Shown here: piece by piece, positions 33,486-46,072 of the stretch
How positions within the stretch are numbered: position 1 is the stretch's first letter
How the letters are laid out: the number at the start of each line of letters is the position of its first letter
Assembly (NCBI GenBank): GCA_025201345.1
Contig: JAIXMG010000010.1
Coordinates: forward strand, 372,001-436,000
Reading direction: 5' to 3'
Origin: Thamnidium elegans
Lineage: Eukaryota > Mucoromycota > Mucoromycetes > Mucorales > Mucoraceae
Length of the DNA stretch: 64,000 nucleotides
Notes under the pieces: generated by a model
What the model saw: only the letters and a program-made list of their open reading frames with translations
The model's database searches: none
Told to the model about the DNA's origin: nothing
Position numbers and translations under genes: made by a program

Positions 33486-35242
33486 TTTTTTTTTTTTTTT
33501 TTTTTTATTGTTTTATGTAAAGAAGAAAAAAGAATCTTTTTTTTTTTTCCTTTTGTTTTTTTTATTATTTTTGAGCCTCCGCATATTATTGTTTACTGTT
33601 TGCAAAAAAATTATACACATATTTGCAATTTTCCCCCTTATTTTTTTTCTTTTTTTTTTTTTCTTGCGTTGCTAAGCAGCATAAATATAATCTTCCAACT
33701 GTTTGGTTCCCGTCAAAATCTGATATCAGTCTACATGTTTCCGTAAAAAGAAAAAAGTCTGTCCTGTCATTAGCTAGTTAGTATGTGTACACCATTCTCG
33801 TGCATAATCGTTTCTATAAACAAATGATCAACCTTTTTTTTTTTTTTTTACTTTAGTCAATTACCCTATACTCTCTTTTCAATCATTAAAAAACTAAAGG
33901 AAAGAATATATGCTCAATATTTATTATTTTACTATCCTGGTACCTTTATATATATATATATATATATATATATTCGTATACAAAATTTACATTTGTAATT
34001 AAGAAATAAATAATAAGTGCATTTATGTTATTTTTTTAATATAGGTTTCATTTTGATAAAGAGAAGCTAAGGTTTTAGCCGTTTAACGAATCATCAACGG
34101 GCTTTTATTGAGAAACTTCATTACGATATGCATTTTTATTTGGGATAATGGCGTCAGTCTTAATACGAATATATATAAGGAATCTACTAGTTATCTTAAA
34201 AAAAATGACTGACTTTTTGTCCAAGACATGATAAACAAACTAATTTCTGTATAACGTAAATAACTAACGAAAGAATATTGAAAGAAAAAATTTGTCGCTG
34301 TACATATGCGTTTATGAATGTCCTTTTTAACTAGCTATAAGTTGTAGTACTATTATATATTTTTCGTTCGTGTCCGAACAAACGTTTTTTAAAAAAGTAA
34401 TATTTCTTTTTTTTTCGACTGTTTAAAAATAGAAAAACTTTAAAAAGATAATATCTTATTTACATTGACTTAAGGTTAATACTGAATACCAAAAAAAGGT
34501 TATGCTCGGGACAAAAATGGTTACACCCTTAAATTTTGGCTTGCATATAAACATAACATTGCACTATCAACTACGGAGTTTAGTTTATTGCACGCACTAT
34601 TTAACATCGTTTCTTTTTAATATAAAAAAATTGTTTAATTGTTTGTTATAAATTAAGTCATTGTAAAACCTATTAAAAATACTATTTTACATACCTTGTG
34701 ATACACTTTTCTGTAGCAAATAAATGATATACTTTTTTTTTTACGGAGAATACCACATAAAATCTATTTTAACTCACAAAAAAGAAGTATGTTTGAGTTC
34801 GGGAATGATTAGGTTAAAATAACTTGTGTATGCATTTTACTGCAAGATCTGACTATTTTTCTATCTGCAATGTACAAGGCATTATCGATAATTTCCCTTG
34901 TTGTATGTGCACAATAAATCACCTTTATAGTTACTCTTTTTTTTTTTATTTTTTTTTATTTTTTTTACGTGGTAATCCTTTTATCGTTCTACAAAAAAAA
35001 ATTCGATCGAAAAATATCTTGTAATCAATTACATTCCTTTGGTACCTTTCTAGCTCTTTTCCGTTAAGCTTATCGCAAACAAAACTTTAATCGATCGTAA
35101 TCGGCGCAACATGACAGGTTGATGCGTAACTTGGGCTGCGCTTAAAAATAATAATCATGTGGGTAGTACGCTCACACACACTCAGGCCTCACCTTAGTTT
35201 CAGGTAATAGATTTTTTTTCTTCTTCTTTTTCGCAAAACACT
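33486..35242. other. intergenic region between the forkhead and DNPEP genes
   Basis: About 1.75 kb of divergent promoter space, very T-rich next to the forkhead gene, with a (TA)n tract at about 33950-33972. One regulatory candidate is listed at 33668. Short frames (33340-33675, 34824-35024) are T-run translations and judged non-coding. Confidence 0.45.
33668..33680. promoter_or_regulatory. RFX-like half-palindrome, copy 2
   Basis: GTTGCTAAGCAGC, identical to 12128-12140, here 183 bp upstream of the forkhead start. It matches GTTGC-N3-GCAAC with one mismatch. Confidence 0.3.
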
Positions 35243-37407
35243 ATGGTAGGTTGTGCTCATTTATTCAAACAATTCAGTCAATCTTTCAAACGACGTACGC
35301 CTAGCATTTCCACCTCCAACACCTTAATCGCCAGCTCATTTATCTCTGAACAAAAAATGGATTATTCCACCTTAAAGAAACACACCAAGTCTGAAGCACT
35401 TGACTTTATCGATTTTTTAAACGCTTCTCCTTCACCTTTCCACGCCGTCCACGAATCTTCTCGCCGCTTGGAAAAAGCAGGCTTCCAAAAGATTAGCGAA
35501 AGAGATGAATGGCAATTGAAAAAGAAGGGAAAGTATTATTTTACGCGTAACGGGTCTTCGTTGGTTGCCTTTGTCATTGGCGATAACTATCACCCAGGAC
35601 AAGGTGGCTTCTCGATCGTGGGTGCTCATACCGATTCTCCTTGTTTGAAAGTAAAACCAATCTCAAAAAAGGAAAATGTTGGCTATATTGAAGTTGGCGT
35701 ACAATTGTATGGTGGTGGTATCTGGTAAAGTCATATATTATGAAACTATTTGGGGGAGGGGAGGGTTTAAAGTTAAACCTTATTTTATTTTTTTCAGGCA
35801 CACCTGGTTTGATCGTGACTTGGGCATAGCAGGACGTGTTATGGTAGAGCAAAAGGATGGAACTTACAAACATACCCTGGTTCATATTAAAAAGTAACAG
35901 AAAAAAGAACAAATACACACTAATAGAGTACTAAATATACATATGTTAGACCTATCTTGCGTGTTCCTACACTTGCTATTCATTTAGACGGTTCAGCTAA
36001 TGAAGCATTTAAATTTAACAAAGAAACACACATGCTGCCTGTATTAGCCACCTCTGCTAAAACGTATTTTTTTTTCTTGTTTGTTACCCTTTTTAGATTT
36101 TAATTAACATTATACTACTCTAGTGCATTAAATGCTAAAAAGGATGATAAGTCATGGGGACCCAACCAAACCAAGAATCATCATCCTGCCTTAATTAATG
36201 TACTTGCTGAAACTATGAAAGTAGAAGGTAAACCCTCAATACGATTACTTTTTTTTTTAAAAAAAGGAAGTCTATGTATTAACCTTCCTTTGAAAGCCCG
36301 TCAGATTTGTGATTTTGAGTTGTGTCTTTTCGATACGCAACCAGCAACATTAGGTGGTCTTTACGACGAATTTATCTTTTCTGCAAGATTAGATAATTTA
36401 GGCATGGTAAGAATACTAAGACGCAACAGCAGTATTGTACATATGACTCATTTTTTATATGTATATTCTAGACATACTGCTCACTTATGGTAAAACTATA
36501 GCATGACTCCACTTTTTATTTCGTGTAATTCATATTTTATATCTTAGGCTTTAATTCAATCCTGCGATAACGTCTCTGATGAGAAAAACATTCGCTTGAT
36601 TTCTTTATTTGATAACGAAGAAATCGGTAGTACATCTGCTCACGGTGCCAATTCCAATTTATTGCCTACTACTATGGAACGTATTTTATCTTCTGATATG
36701 GGTAGTAAATCAGCTCCCAAAAATATGAAAGTAGCCTTTGAGCAAGCTGTACATAAGAGTTTTTTGATTAGCGCTGATATGGCGCATGCTGTTAATCCTA
36801 ATTATGCTGAAAAATATGAAGAAAATCATCGTCCTCAAATGCATCAAGGTACTGTTATTAAAATCAATGCTAATCAAGTAAGTTTTCTTCTTTTTTTTTT
36901 AAAAAAAAAAAAATTTGATTTTCTAACGTGCGCGCGCAGAGATATGCAACTACTGCACCAACTAGTTTAATTTTACGCGAAATTGCTCGCCAAAAAGAAA
37001 TTCCGATTCAGGTACGACCTCATTATACGTGATAGATCAAAATATACTTACTTCAAAAAATGTATAATAGGAATTTGTTGTTCGTAATGATTCTAGCTGT
37101 GGATCTACTATTGGTCCCATGTTAAGTGCTAAACTTGGTATTCGTACCGTCGGTAAGTATATATATTTAAAAAGAGAACAACAGCTAAAAAAAAAAGTAT
37201 TCAATATACTAGATGTTGGTAACCCTCAATTAAGTATGCACTCTATCCGTGAAACCAGTGGTGTAGATGATGTCAAAAACGGCACAGATTTATTAAAGGT
37301 AAGCCCCATCGTTGATAGCTTGTTTATATACTTAATCCTTTTTTTTTTTTTTGTAGGCTTTCTTTGAATTGTTCCCATCTGTTGACGCAAAAGTCTTTGT
37401 TGATTAA
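35243..37407 (+). CDS. DNPEP: aspartyl aminopeptidase (M18 family)
   Basis: Eleven exons (35243-35724, 35798-35893, 35950-36063, 36124-36227, 36297-36406, 36472-36489, 36548-36877, 36940-37011, 37071-37152, 37213-37298, 37357-37407) give 514 aa. M18 enzymes are dodecameric zinc peptidases that remove N-terminal Asp/Glu; yeast relatives are vacuolar cargo (Ape1/Ape4). Zinc and catalytic motifs are present: GAHTDSPCLKVKP, RLDNLGMTYCSLMALIQSC, SLFDNEEIGSTSAHGA, FLISADMAHAVNPNY, RNDSSCGSTIGPMLS and NPQLSMHSIRETSG. The start at 35243 adds 38 residues (Ser/Arg/Lys-rich, one acidic residue) before the in-frame Met of MDYSTLKKHT, possibly a targeting extension. The sixth exon is 18 nt long and is needed to complete the substrate-pocket segment. 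Confidence 0.94.
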
Positions 37408-37641
37408 TAAACTATTTTGATAAATTCAAGTTTGTATATGTTGTCAGTTGTTGTACCTCCGCAACATTTGTTTTATTGTTGTCACACTCTTATAATTATT
37501 TTATTTTTCTCTCTCTCTCTTTTTTTTTCTTTTTTTTTTTGCTTTTTTCACAAAAAAAACCCGTATTTTTTTCTCAGAAAGGCGTTGACTGTGAAAGTAA
37601 ATACACTCAGTTTTTTTTTACAGCGAAAAAAATATATAAGC

Positions 37642-38220
37642 ATGTCGTTACATTTGAATCAACAAACCATGGCGACCAACGCAACTGCCAATATAGCTGA
37701 AGTCAATGGTGAGTATATATATAACGAAATAAGGTGTATAGTATTATTGACAAGTGCTTTTTTATTTATATTCTTTCAAAAAAGCAACTGAGCCTACTGA
37801 GGAAGAAGAGACAATGACCATGTCGGCCAACATCCGTGGTAGTAGCGATTCTACCAATCTTGAACTTTTAGATCCAAGTATTATGGCTGATAGAGAAACT
37901 AGTATGCACGTTACAACATGGTATGATATATAAACAATTTTTTATATTAAAATAGTTTAAATATTGATAAATTACATATAGGATTAGAGCAAACTATGTA
38001 CGCGAGAGAGAGCATAATGTACCTAGAAGAAATATGTTTGAACATTATAAAATTGATTGTACCTCACAAGATTTGACACCTGTCAATTCCGCTACATTTG
38101 GTAAACTCTTACGTGTTGTATTTCCTGATTTAAAGACAAGAAGGTTAGGTGTCAGAGGCCAATCAAAGTACCATTATTGTGGTATTCGTGTAAGAACTCC
38201 AGAGGATGGTGCAATCATAA

Positions 38221-38272
<52 letters not shown>

Positions 38273-39708
38273 TAAATGTTTTTTTTATTAACTGTAATAT
38301 AAACTCCCTAGTGGTCGTTCAGTCCAAAACTCACCTACGGCTTATTCTGTAAGTGCAGCAAGTGCAAGTGCAAGCGCCAGTGCCTCAGGTTCCGTCCCTC
38401 CATCACCTTCCGCTGCACTCGCACCTAGTTTTATAACTAGTCATTTTACATCAGTTCGGTTAAACCGATCTGAAACTGACAACGATCTTTTGGCATCATT
38501 TACTCTCACGTACGAACGTCACTGCAAAGAAATATTTCGTTTTATTTCTAATAATCAATTAGACAAAGTAAGAGAAAGTATGGAGATATTCTATAATGGA
38601 ATGCCTGAACAGTTTGTACAACTTATTCAAAATACACCAGAGGTTACTGAAGCTGTTTGGAGATGGGATTGTTCTCTTTATGATGTAAGTCTTTTTTTAT
38701 TTTTATTTTATTATTTTATTTTTTTAATCAGTAATTTTTTTTTCCCCAAAAAAGGCCCTGATAACTACTTTCTTACCTTCTATTAACCATACATTACCCG
38801 CTGAAACTGTAATAACCTTAAGAAAGTATACACGCGAATTAAGAGAGTATATTCAATCAAACCTTAGTCGTTTTCCTATTCCATTTTATCAAAAAAAGGC
38901 TGATGGTAAAAAAAAGAAAAAAAGGGTATTTACGGAGATATGTATTTTATCACTAATATATACATTATTTGTTCTAGTTGCCCGTATCTTTTGTGCTAAG
39001 TTCCGTAGACAACTTTCACTTAACTTTGCTGCTCAAGCTGCTGCCGCTGTATTAAGTAGGTCTGACCATGTCGCTATCATGCGCCAAGATTGGGAACGAT
39101 TTGACTTCGATGGAATATTAGATCAAACTTTATGGGTTTGTGAATGCGATACCAGTGAAATCAGAAATATTTGTAACGTATTTAAATTAGTCTGCATGTG
39201 TATATATATACTACTTACACTTGTTTATAAAATAGTACGTCAAGATGTTTATGAATTATTAACTTCTAAGTCTGGTATCGAACATTGGATGAAATGGATA
39301 TCTCATATCGTTCGTAGATACTTGAAAACACATACACCCGTAAGTAATAAAAAAAAAAAAAAAAGGCAGAATACAAAAAGAAAAAAATCTAACTCTTATA
39401 TATATATACAGACTTCAATCAATGATGCTAATCACTATTTAGCCAGATCGAAGCAAATACTTTTAAAATGGACATTCTATACTTCTTTGATTATGAAGGA
39501 CTTGACGTTACAACCGGCCGGAAGCTTTGGCTCCTTCCATACTTTAAGATTGTTTCTTGACGATTATATTTTATATCTCGTAGAAGAAAATATCGCCCAA
39601 GTTAATTATACCTTGATGCAACAACAAAGGAATGAAACATCTTCTCGTGTCGGTGCCTATTTCTCCGAATCTCCAATTGCAACTACTTCTGATCGAAACT
39701 CAAAGTAG
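37642..39708 (+). CDS. RFX-family transcription factor
   Basis: Eight exons (37642-37708, 37785-37920, 37982-38221, 38312-38684, 38755-38905, 38978-39172, 39236-39339, 39412-39708) give 520 aa. RFX proteins bind X-boxes as dimers. The winged-helix RFX domain (about 67-147) is complete: WIRANYVREREHNVPRRNMF, NSATFGKLLRVVFPDLKTRR, LGVRGQSKYHYCGIRV. A Ser/Ala-rich linker follows, then the B/C/D dimerisation part with YELLTSKSGIEHWMKWISHI and QPAGSFGSFHTLRLFLDDYI. Donor at 39173 was chosen because it alone restores the frame into LRQDVY.  The third intron carries an uninterrupted run of about 47 A. Yeast Rfx1/Crt1 and other fungal RFX factors regulate DNA-damage, cell-cycle or morphology genes; this window has an X-box at RAD51. 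Confidence 0.95.
38224..38270. repeat. 47-nt poly-A tract inside an RFX intron
   Basis: An unbroken A run immediately after the donor of the third RFX intron. Such a slippage-prone tract may be length-polymorphic or collapsed in assembly. Confidence 0.9.
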
Positions 39709-40559
39709 ATCTAAACAAAATACATCCCCCCCCCCTTTTTTTAGCTCTATATATATAATCTATTTACACATACAACAACATCTACCTATTCTCTACTTTT
39801 TTCTTTTCTTCCTTCCCCCCCCCCTTTTCTTTTTTCTTTTTTCGAGGTATTAATTGCTTGTATTATATAAATGATACTCGAAAATTATAATAATAATACT
39901 AATATACACTGTATATATGATAAACCTAAATAAAAAAAAATTCTCAATACGCTATTTAAATTCTTAACAAGATGAAATGATCTTCGCTTGCCAGCTTTAA
40001 TATTTACATTAACTAAGCCGGGATTAACTAAAAATGGGAAAAGATATGTTTACTATTTCACTTTAGGAAAACTTAAAATATTAACATAAACATTATAGTC
40101 TAGGCACATGTTTGTGTAAACACTTCTTGCAGACATACACCGCTATTAAATCGATACTAACAGCTAATTGTCAAAACTAATTTAAATTTATATTAAAAGG
40201 AAATTTCGACTTTTTTTTTTTTGCACAATTATCTATGTCCCCCCTCCGATTACTGATAGGGTTTTGCATAGCTAAATACTTACAAAATAAAGTATCTTCA
40301 ATTACTTTCGGTAAAATTAAATGTTACGTGCAACTATGTCATCGCTTAATAAAGTGCTAGAACCATTTAAGCGGATTAAAAAACAATAATCTTATGAGCT
40401 CATCTTATTTTTTTTTTTAGCTTTCACACGTACGACAAAAAAAAAAAGGTTCAGTTATTAGACGGAGGAACTATGCTAACGATAAAACCAGTAAGGGTAT
40501 ACTAATTTTTTCATTTTAATCACAAGACTTATCAACATTTTTTAAGCGTATTTACCTGT

Positions 40560-40603
<44 letters not shown>

Positions 40604-40836
40604 TCAAGCCAGGGTATCATATATATAGTAGAAATAGTCATGTGAAAGAGATATACAAGTGGGATGCTTTTTTTTTATGTTCCCGCCAAAAACCGAAAGA
40701 TTTATGCGACTTTTTATGTCTCCGAAACGGTATGAACGTATTTCATAGAGAGAATAAAACCTGGTTTCAGTCTTCTTTTTTTTTATTATTCTCTCTCTTT
40801 TCTTTCTTTCTTTTACACACACACACACACACGCAA
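39709..40836. other. intergenic region with a 40-nt A tract
   Basis: About 1.1 kb, AT-rich, with an A run of 40 at 40561-40600 and a (CA)n tract at about 40815-40832 just before the universal stress protein ATG. The frame upstream of that ATG stays open from 40642 but has leader-like composition. No other gene seen. Confidence 0.45.
40561..40600. repeat. 40-nt poly-A tract
   Basis: Unbroken A run in the space upstream of the universal stress protein gene, about 235 bp before its start codon. Confidence 0.9.
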
Positions 40837-41694
40837 ATGGAATCTAATAACCCAACAAGCCCTTTACCAAGCGAATTCTTCCCTTCTCCTGCACAAACCC
40901 CTTTATCTGACCATCGACCTCGCGTAATTGTAATTGCTTATGATCACTCTCTCTATGGTGACGCAGTTATTTCAAAAGCAATTAAACTAGATATGTTGAG
41001 ACCTACAGACGATATTCGTATTCTTCACATTATCAGTCAAACGGATTATAAAAACTTATTCAGTCCAATGAATTCTTCTGGTGGTACTTCTGGTTTTGCT
41101 CGTGAAGATGATATGGATTCAACCTTGTATCAAGTCGCTGATGCTTTTATGTATGAAGTAATTCAAGCATTAAGAAAAATTGGAGTAAGTTTTTTTTTTT
41201 TTTTTTTTTTTTTGAAAAAAAAAAACTTTTTTTGTCAGTTTTTCTAATATATCTTGTAATAGTTTAATAATATCAAGTCTGAAATTTTAAGGGGTGATCC
41301 AAAGGAGTCCGTTACAGATTACTGTCGTATTACAAAACCCAAATTCTTAATAACTGGATCCCGCGGACTTGGTGCGATTAAACGGTAAGCATTTAAAAAA
41401 AAAAGTGTATCGGAAAAGAAAAAAAAAGTGATATTTATACATGTTACGTAGAGCCGTAATGGGATCAGTTTCCAATTACCTTGCAAAACACTGTCCTTGT
41501 CCAGTACTAGTAGTTAAAGTTGATCATTCAGAGATAGAAGCTCGTAAAGAGATGAATGAAAAGAAAAATGCCAAATTCGCGGATGTATTAGGTATGTGCT
41601 TTTTTTTTTTTTATTCATATGTGCAATTAAGCAAGGTGGTATATATATGCTAAATACATTCTTCAAATTAGCCTCCTTCACTAATGTAAAATAA
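40837..41694 (+). CDS. universal stress protein (UspA-fold)
   Basis: Four exons (40837-41184, 41263-41384, 41452-41591, 41672-41694) give 210 aa. One Usp domain: first strand RVIVIAYDHSLYGDAVISKA with the Asp that binds adenine, IRILHIISQ, a long helix (YQVADAFMYEVIQALRKIG), and the nucleotide loop LITGSRGLGAIKRAVMGSVS that fits G-x2-G-x9-G-[ST], then CPCPVLVVK. The ATP-type loop implies nucleotide binding. The biological role in fungi is poorly defined. The frame is open 65 codons upstream to 40642 through a CA repeat; the start at 40837 was chosen because the upstream part is Phe/Lys-rich and ends in HTHTHTQ. Confidence 0.88.
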
Positions 41695-42373
41695 ACAAAA
41701 AAAAATCTCTTCTTTTATACTTATATGTACTACTTAATTATTACTTACCTACGATACTATAATAATAATAATCAATAATTGAAATGATGATTTTTGAATT
41801 TGTACGTGAACAAATTTAGCGGTGATTTAAAATACCTCGGTAAAAATGGGTTTTACAAAAAATGAAAAAAACCGTTTATGCAACTCAAGATAGTTTAAAG
41901 TTTACAAATAGTAGTAGATCTTGTTAGGAAGGAAAAGAAGTTTCTTATATATATATATACATAAGTTTCCAGAAAATGGTGTATTAATACATATACGGAT
42001 ATCTCATATTTTAATATAACAAATCGATTCAAAATTCTACACATACACAAAGCAAGGGGTGCTCCAAAAAAGAGAAAAAATTTAACGACTTTTTTTTACA
42101 TCGTTATTATTTTTCTTTGCTATTTAATGTTAAAGAAAAACCGGTAAAATTAAAATACCAACCTGGTACTTTAGTAAAATAGACCTTGTTTTCGCCCCTT
42201 CTTTATTAAAAAAAACATCAAATAAAATATTTATTTTTTTAGAACTGTAAAATAATAATGAATACTTAAAGTTTTATATTCCAAGGATAAATAATGCATA
42301 AAAATATTCTAATATAACTACAATAATATAATCACCATTTCTCTTTCTTTTCGTCAGAAACATAATAGTATAA
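41695..42373. other. intergenic region
   Basis: About 680 bp between two co-directional genes. It is AT-rich with (TA)n near 41949-41960 and nothing I can name. Confidence 0.4.
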
Positions 42374-44702
42374 ATGAAATTTGGAAATTACTTGAAAGAA
42401 AATATATTAAATCCATGGAGAATAGAATACATACAATATGATTTACTTAAAATGGATCTAAAGAGCAGACAGCTCGATCATACGTGGAACAGCCAAGACG
42501 AATTAGATTTCGTTCAACTATTTACAAACGAAAGAAATAAAGTCGCTCAATTTATCCTTCGTTTTAACAATCAGTTACTATCTCGTATCCAATACAGTAA
42601 ACATTTACTGCAAGGCTGTACTACCATTCAACAAACTCCACAGGATCATCAACAGACCACTGAGTTCTTGAACAACCTAGACGATACTCTGATAGAAATC
42701 ATTTTCGATATTCATGATTTCTCTAAATTTATTCAATTGAATAAATTAGGTTTCGCAAAGATTTTAAAAAAGCATCAAAAGTGGACTGATATTGATCATA
42801 CTCATTTATCTTGTTATGAGTACCAAACAATGGATGCAGCATTAAAACCAGATTGGATTGCTTCATTCTATACCAGTGTTTCTTTAGTAAGATACCAATG
42901 TCAACAAAACTTTAATAATCTGCAAAGAAACTCGATAGTGACAGAGGTATCAACCATGATACCCAATAAAACGTCAGAACGAAGAATTAGAAAATACTGG
43001 GTTCTTCCCCATCACGTATCTGAAGTCATTGCTACTCTCTGTATGCAAACTCATATTGTCCAGCCTATCAAACACAGCAATAAAGATTTCGATTTTTCAG
43101 TATCAAATATCTATCTTGACAATGATTATAACGATACCTACTTGGATAGGCTAGCTGATAAGAATAATGTACGAGCCATAAAGTGCAAAAGGTAAAAAAA
43201 AAAAAAAATTAAAACAAAAAATTAAGCTAGCCGCCCTAAAAATAAAAATTATTAGATATGGTTCTCTTTTAAATGATTGTATTTATTTCGAAAATGAATC
43301 ACATACTACATTTTATTCTAGTGATATATCGAGCAAACAAAGATTAAAAGTCGACCATTCTCAATTAAATGAATTTCGTCCAAATTCATCACCATCGTCA
43401 TCAGCCTCGAGTCCTACTGAAGAAATAAACGAAAAAGACGCAATGGAAGAACAAGACCAGTCCAATGAAACATTATTTGCAGAATTTGTAAAAGATCCTA
43501 TTTTATACTCAACTTTAAAACCAAGGTTACAATGTGATTATAACCGTCTATCTTTTAAAAACCATTCAACTCAGGAAGTAGGTCTTCACGTGACATTAGA
43601 CACAGATATTCAATTCTACAAGATCAACAATCAAGAATCTTATTTCACAAACAACAACAACACAAGTGTTACTTTTCCTTATGCAGTACTCGAAGTCAAA
43701 TTATCGACCGAGACTAAACTCGATGACCCTTTACTTTATTGGTTAAACACATTTACTCAAAAAAGCGAGTTACTGCAAGAAGTACCAAAATTCACAAAAT
43801 ATTTGCAAGGCATCTTTCAATTAACCACAGACAAAGAGTTATTACCGCCCTCTTGGGTAGATCTTTTTAAAAAGGGTGTAGATGAATCTATCTTACGTGA
43901 AGGGTTATCAAGATCCAGAAGTCTTCGTCCTCTTTTAAACGGCAAGCCGTACCGAAGTACTATCCCTTACTCTCTCGGAAACAGTTTGAAGGAAAGAACT
44001 CGTCAAAGCCAGCAATCCATGTACCGAAAATCACACCGTCATAGCAATATCGATCATACTTCTGTTTCCATGACCCATCTAACACCAGAAACAAACAAAA
44101 ACGCAAGTTATAAAGTGCTTCTAGACATGCCCGAAAAACTAGAAGTAACACAACAATCCCACCCTATCTACAGCGCCAAATCTTCTTTTTTACTTTCCCC
44201 TACCTCTTCCTTTACAAACAGAACACCTGACAGTAGTAATATTATTTTAGACCAAGATGGCAATCCGATCAAATACACTAATCAAAAACTATCGAAAAAG
44301 AAGAAGAAGATACCTAAACTAAGCACCTTTAAAATTGAGCCCAAAGTATTCTTTGCTAACGAACGTACATTTATTTCTTGGTTACAGTTTTGCGCACTAT
44401 TGTTAACTGTCGCATTGAATTTATTAAACTTTGGTGACCATATGTCTAAAGTTTGCGGTGCCATCTTTTTATTTATCGCCATGTTATTGGCGTTATACGC
44501 GTTAGCAAGATTTCAGTACCGCGCTTGGCAGTTACGTACGCCAGCGCAGACAGGCAGGTTTGATGATATATATGGTCCTGCTGTTCTCTGCGTCTTGGTC
44601 GTTGCAGCTTTAATCATTAATTTTTGGCTGAGATTCTCGCATAATGAAGAAACTAACCATCTGTATCCTACTCCCATAGAAAATAATTCCACCCAATACT
44701 AA
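42374..44702 (+). CDS. SPX-VTC-DUF202 vacuolar transporter chaperone, probably non-catalytic (Vtc2/3-like)
   Basis: Two exons (42374-43191, 43256-44702) give 754 aa. The VTC complex makes polyphosphate and moves it into the vacuole. The SPX domain (1-170) starts MKFGNYLKENILNPWRIEY and keeps the basic inositol-pyrophosphate helix GFAKILKKHQKWTD. The central tunnel domain has IYLDNDYNDTYLDRL, FPYAVLEVKL and VPKFTKYLQG. The C-terminus (about 640-735) is the three-helix DUF202 region (NERTFISWLQFCALLLTVAL; IFLFIAMLLALYALARFQYR). Basic residues of catalytic Vtc4 look replaced: RLRWYG becomes KCKRYG and ERKTH becomes ENESH, so it is more likely a regulatory subunit. The acceptor at 43254-43255, not the later AG at 43320, restores this stretch. 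Confidence 0.9.
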
Positions 44703-45218
44703 TAATAAGCACTCTAAAAATTATATATATAAATAAAATAAAATATCTCTCTTTCTCCTTTTTAATTTTTAAACTATTATGTGTTTGTGCTTTTTTTATT
44801 ATATTTTTTTTATCTTTGTCACACATTTCCTTGGAACCTTAATATAAGAGAAAATAAAAGTATAAGAAAAATGTATATCTATAAGAGGGAAACGGGTAGC
44901 TATTTTAGCGAGTGCTTAGTTTATCTACAATAATGAAGCATGACGGTGTCCGCGATAAAATGCGTTTGGTTTAATATATCCTTAGTAAAATATCTATATT
45001 GTCCTAGCGTCTGTGCTTTTGTAAATAAATTAGTAAAAAAGAAACTATATTATCAATGCAAGAAACCCACCTCTGAATTGATATACATTCTATCTACCAT
45101 TACTGTTACCGCATACAAAAAAAAAACTATTATTTGAGTATATCTTTCTTTTTCTTTTCCTACATACGGTACACGAGCGGAACGGAGCGATAAATTTACT
45201 TGTATTCACTTTTGTTAT
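44703..45218. other. intergenic region after the VTC gene
   Basis: About 500 bp of AT-rich 3' flank with AATAAA-like signals near 44734. An open frame at 44940-45137 is unconvincing. Confidence 0.4.
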
Positions 45219-45939
45219 TAACGTGCCACCAGGTAAATTTTTGATTTTTGAAATCGCGATGGTATATTTTTTAAAAGATCTTTCAGGATGTACATTAGAC
45301 ATGGTCATTTAGAAAGATGACTGTTCTAATTGTAGTGTGATCTTATAATAGTTAGAAAACTTCAATGGGAAGCGTTTTTTTTTCTTTTTTTTTTTTTTTT
45401 TTTTTTACAAAGGAAGCTTTTTTTTTTGAGTATCCAAATCAGAAGGGATTCTGAGATAAATTTTTTTTTTCTATAAATTTTTTTTACTGTCTGAACTACT
45501 TCACGACCATCGCTATATTTACTATAGGCTTCTATATACTCCATGGATCGTCTAAAATACCGTCGGCTATGAGCTAAATTACCAGCTTTGTCAATAAATG
45601 TATTAATATTGGCTTCGAGTTATTTGAAGCTGTAAGCACATCTCAAAATTACAAGCAACTTGGATACTTCTTAGTTTAGCGCGCTATTATTGGTTGAGAA
45701 GAAAGTGAGGTACAAATATTTGCTTGTTTCCAAATTGGCTTTATAATTACAATACACGTTGACTTTGATAGCGATAAACTTTTTATTTTATTATTAAAAA
45801 AGCAAAATAGACCCATAAGATTTGTTCCAAAAGGTTTCAATAAAGAAAATTTCTCTAATAGATTTTTAATAAAAAAAAGTTTATCGCTTCAAAAGAAAAA
45901 AGTGAAAAATTTACCAGATTAAAGCCTGGTGGCACGTTA
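45219..45939. repeat. nested inverted repeats, possible degenerate mobile element
   Basis: TAACGTGCCACCAGG at 45219-45233 recurs inverted at 45925-45939, and similarity continues inward with an 11-bp gap (TAAATTTTT, then TTTTGAA-CGAT-like). Inside, AGCGATAAACTTTTT...ATTAAAAA arms at 45770-45800 and 45863-45888 form a second inverted repeat with a 62-bp loop. On the minus strand, 45630-45480 encodes an Arg-rich stretch (DKAGNLAHSRRYFRRSMEYI, EAYSKYSDGREVVQTVKK) that reads like a protein remnant but that I cannot assign. The layered symmetry suggests a decayed transposon or MITE insertion. Confidence 0.4.
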
Positions 45940-46072
45940 CGCGTGTCACTTACCTGTCTTACAACAACAACAGAGAATCTTCCAAGATGCAAAAATGTGT
46001 ATAAATATAGGCTCGCACGACTAATTTCGTGTTTCATCTTTATTCTTTTAAAAAACAGAAACTAAAATAAAA

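Noticed and set aside
37446..37465. GTTGTACCTCCGCAAC upstream of RFX as an autoregulatory X-box
   Set aside because: The half-sites are too far apart and one is imperfect; also possible 3' end of DNPEP.
39178..39235. Reading straight through the sixth RFX intron, or using the donor at 39178
   Set aside because: Read-through adds a hydrophobic stretch not expected in RFX, and the 39178 donor breaks frame; the donor at 39173 keeps it.
43256..43442. VTC as two genes or with acceptor at 43321
   Set aside because: The acceptor at 43255 restores the whole conserved tunnel segment in frame, so it is one gene.
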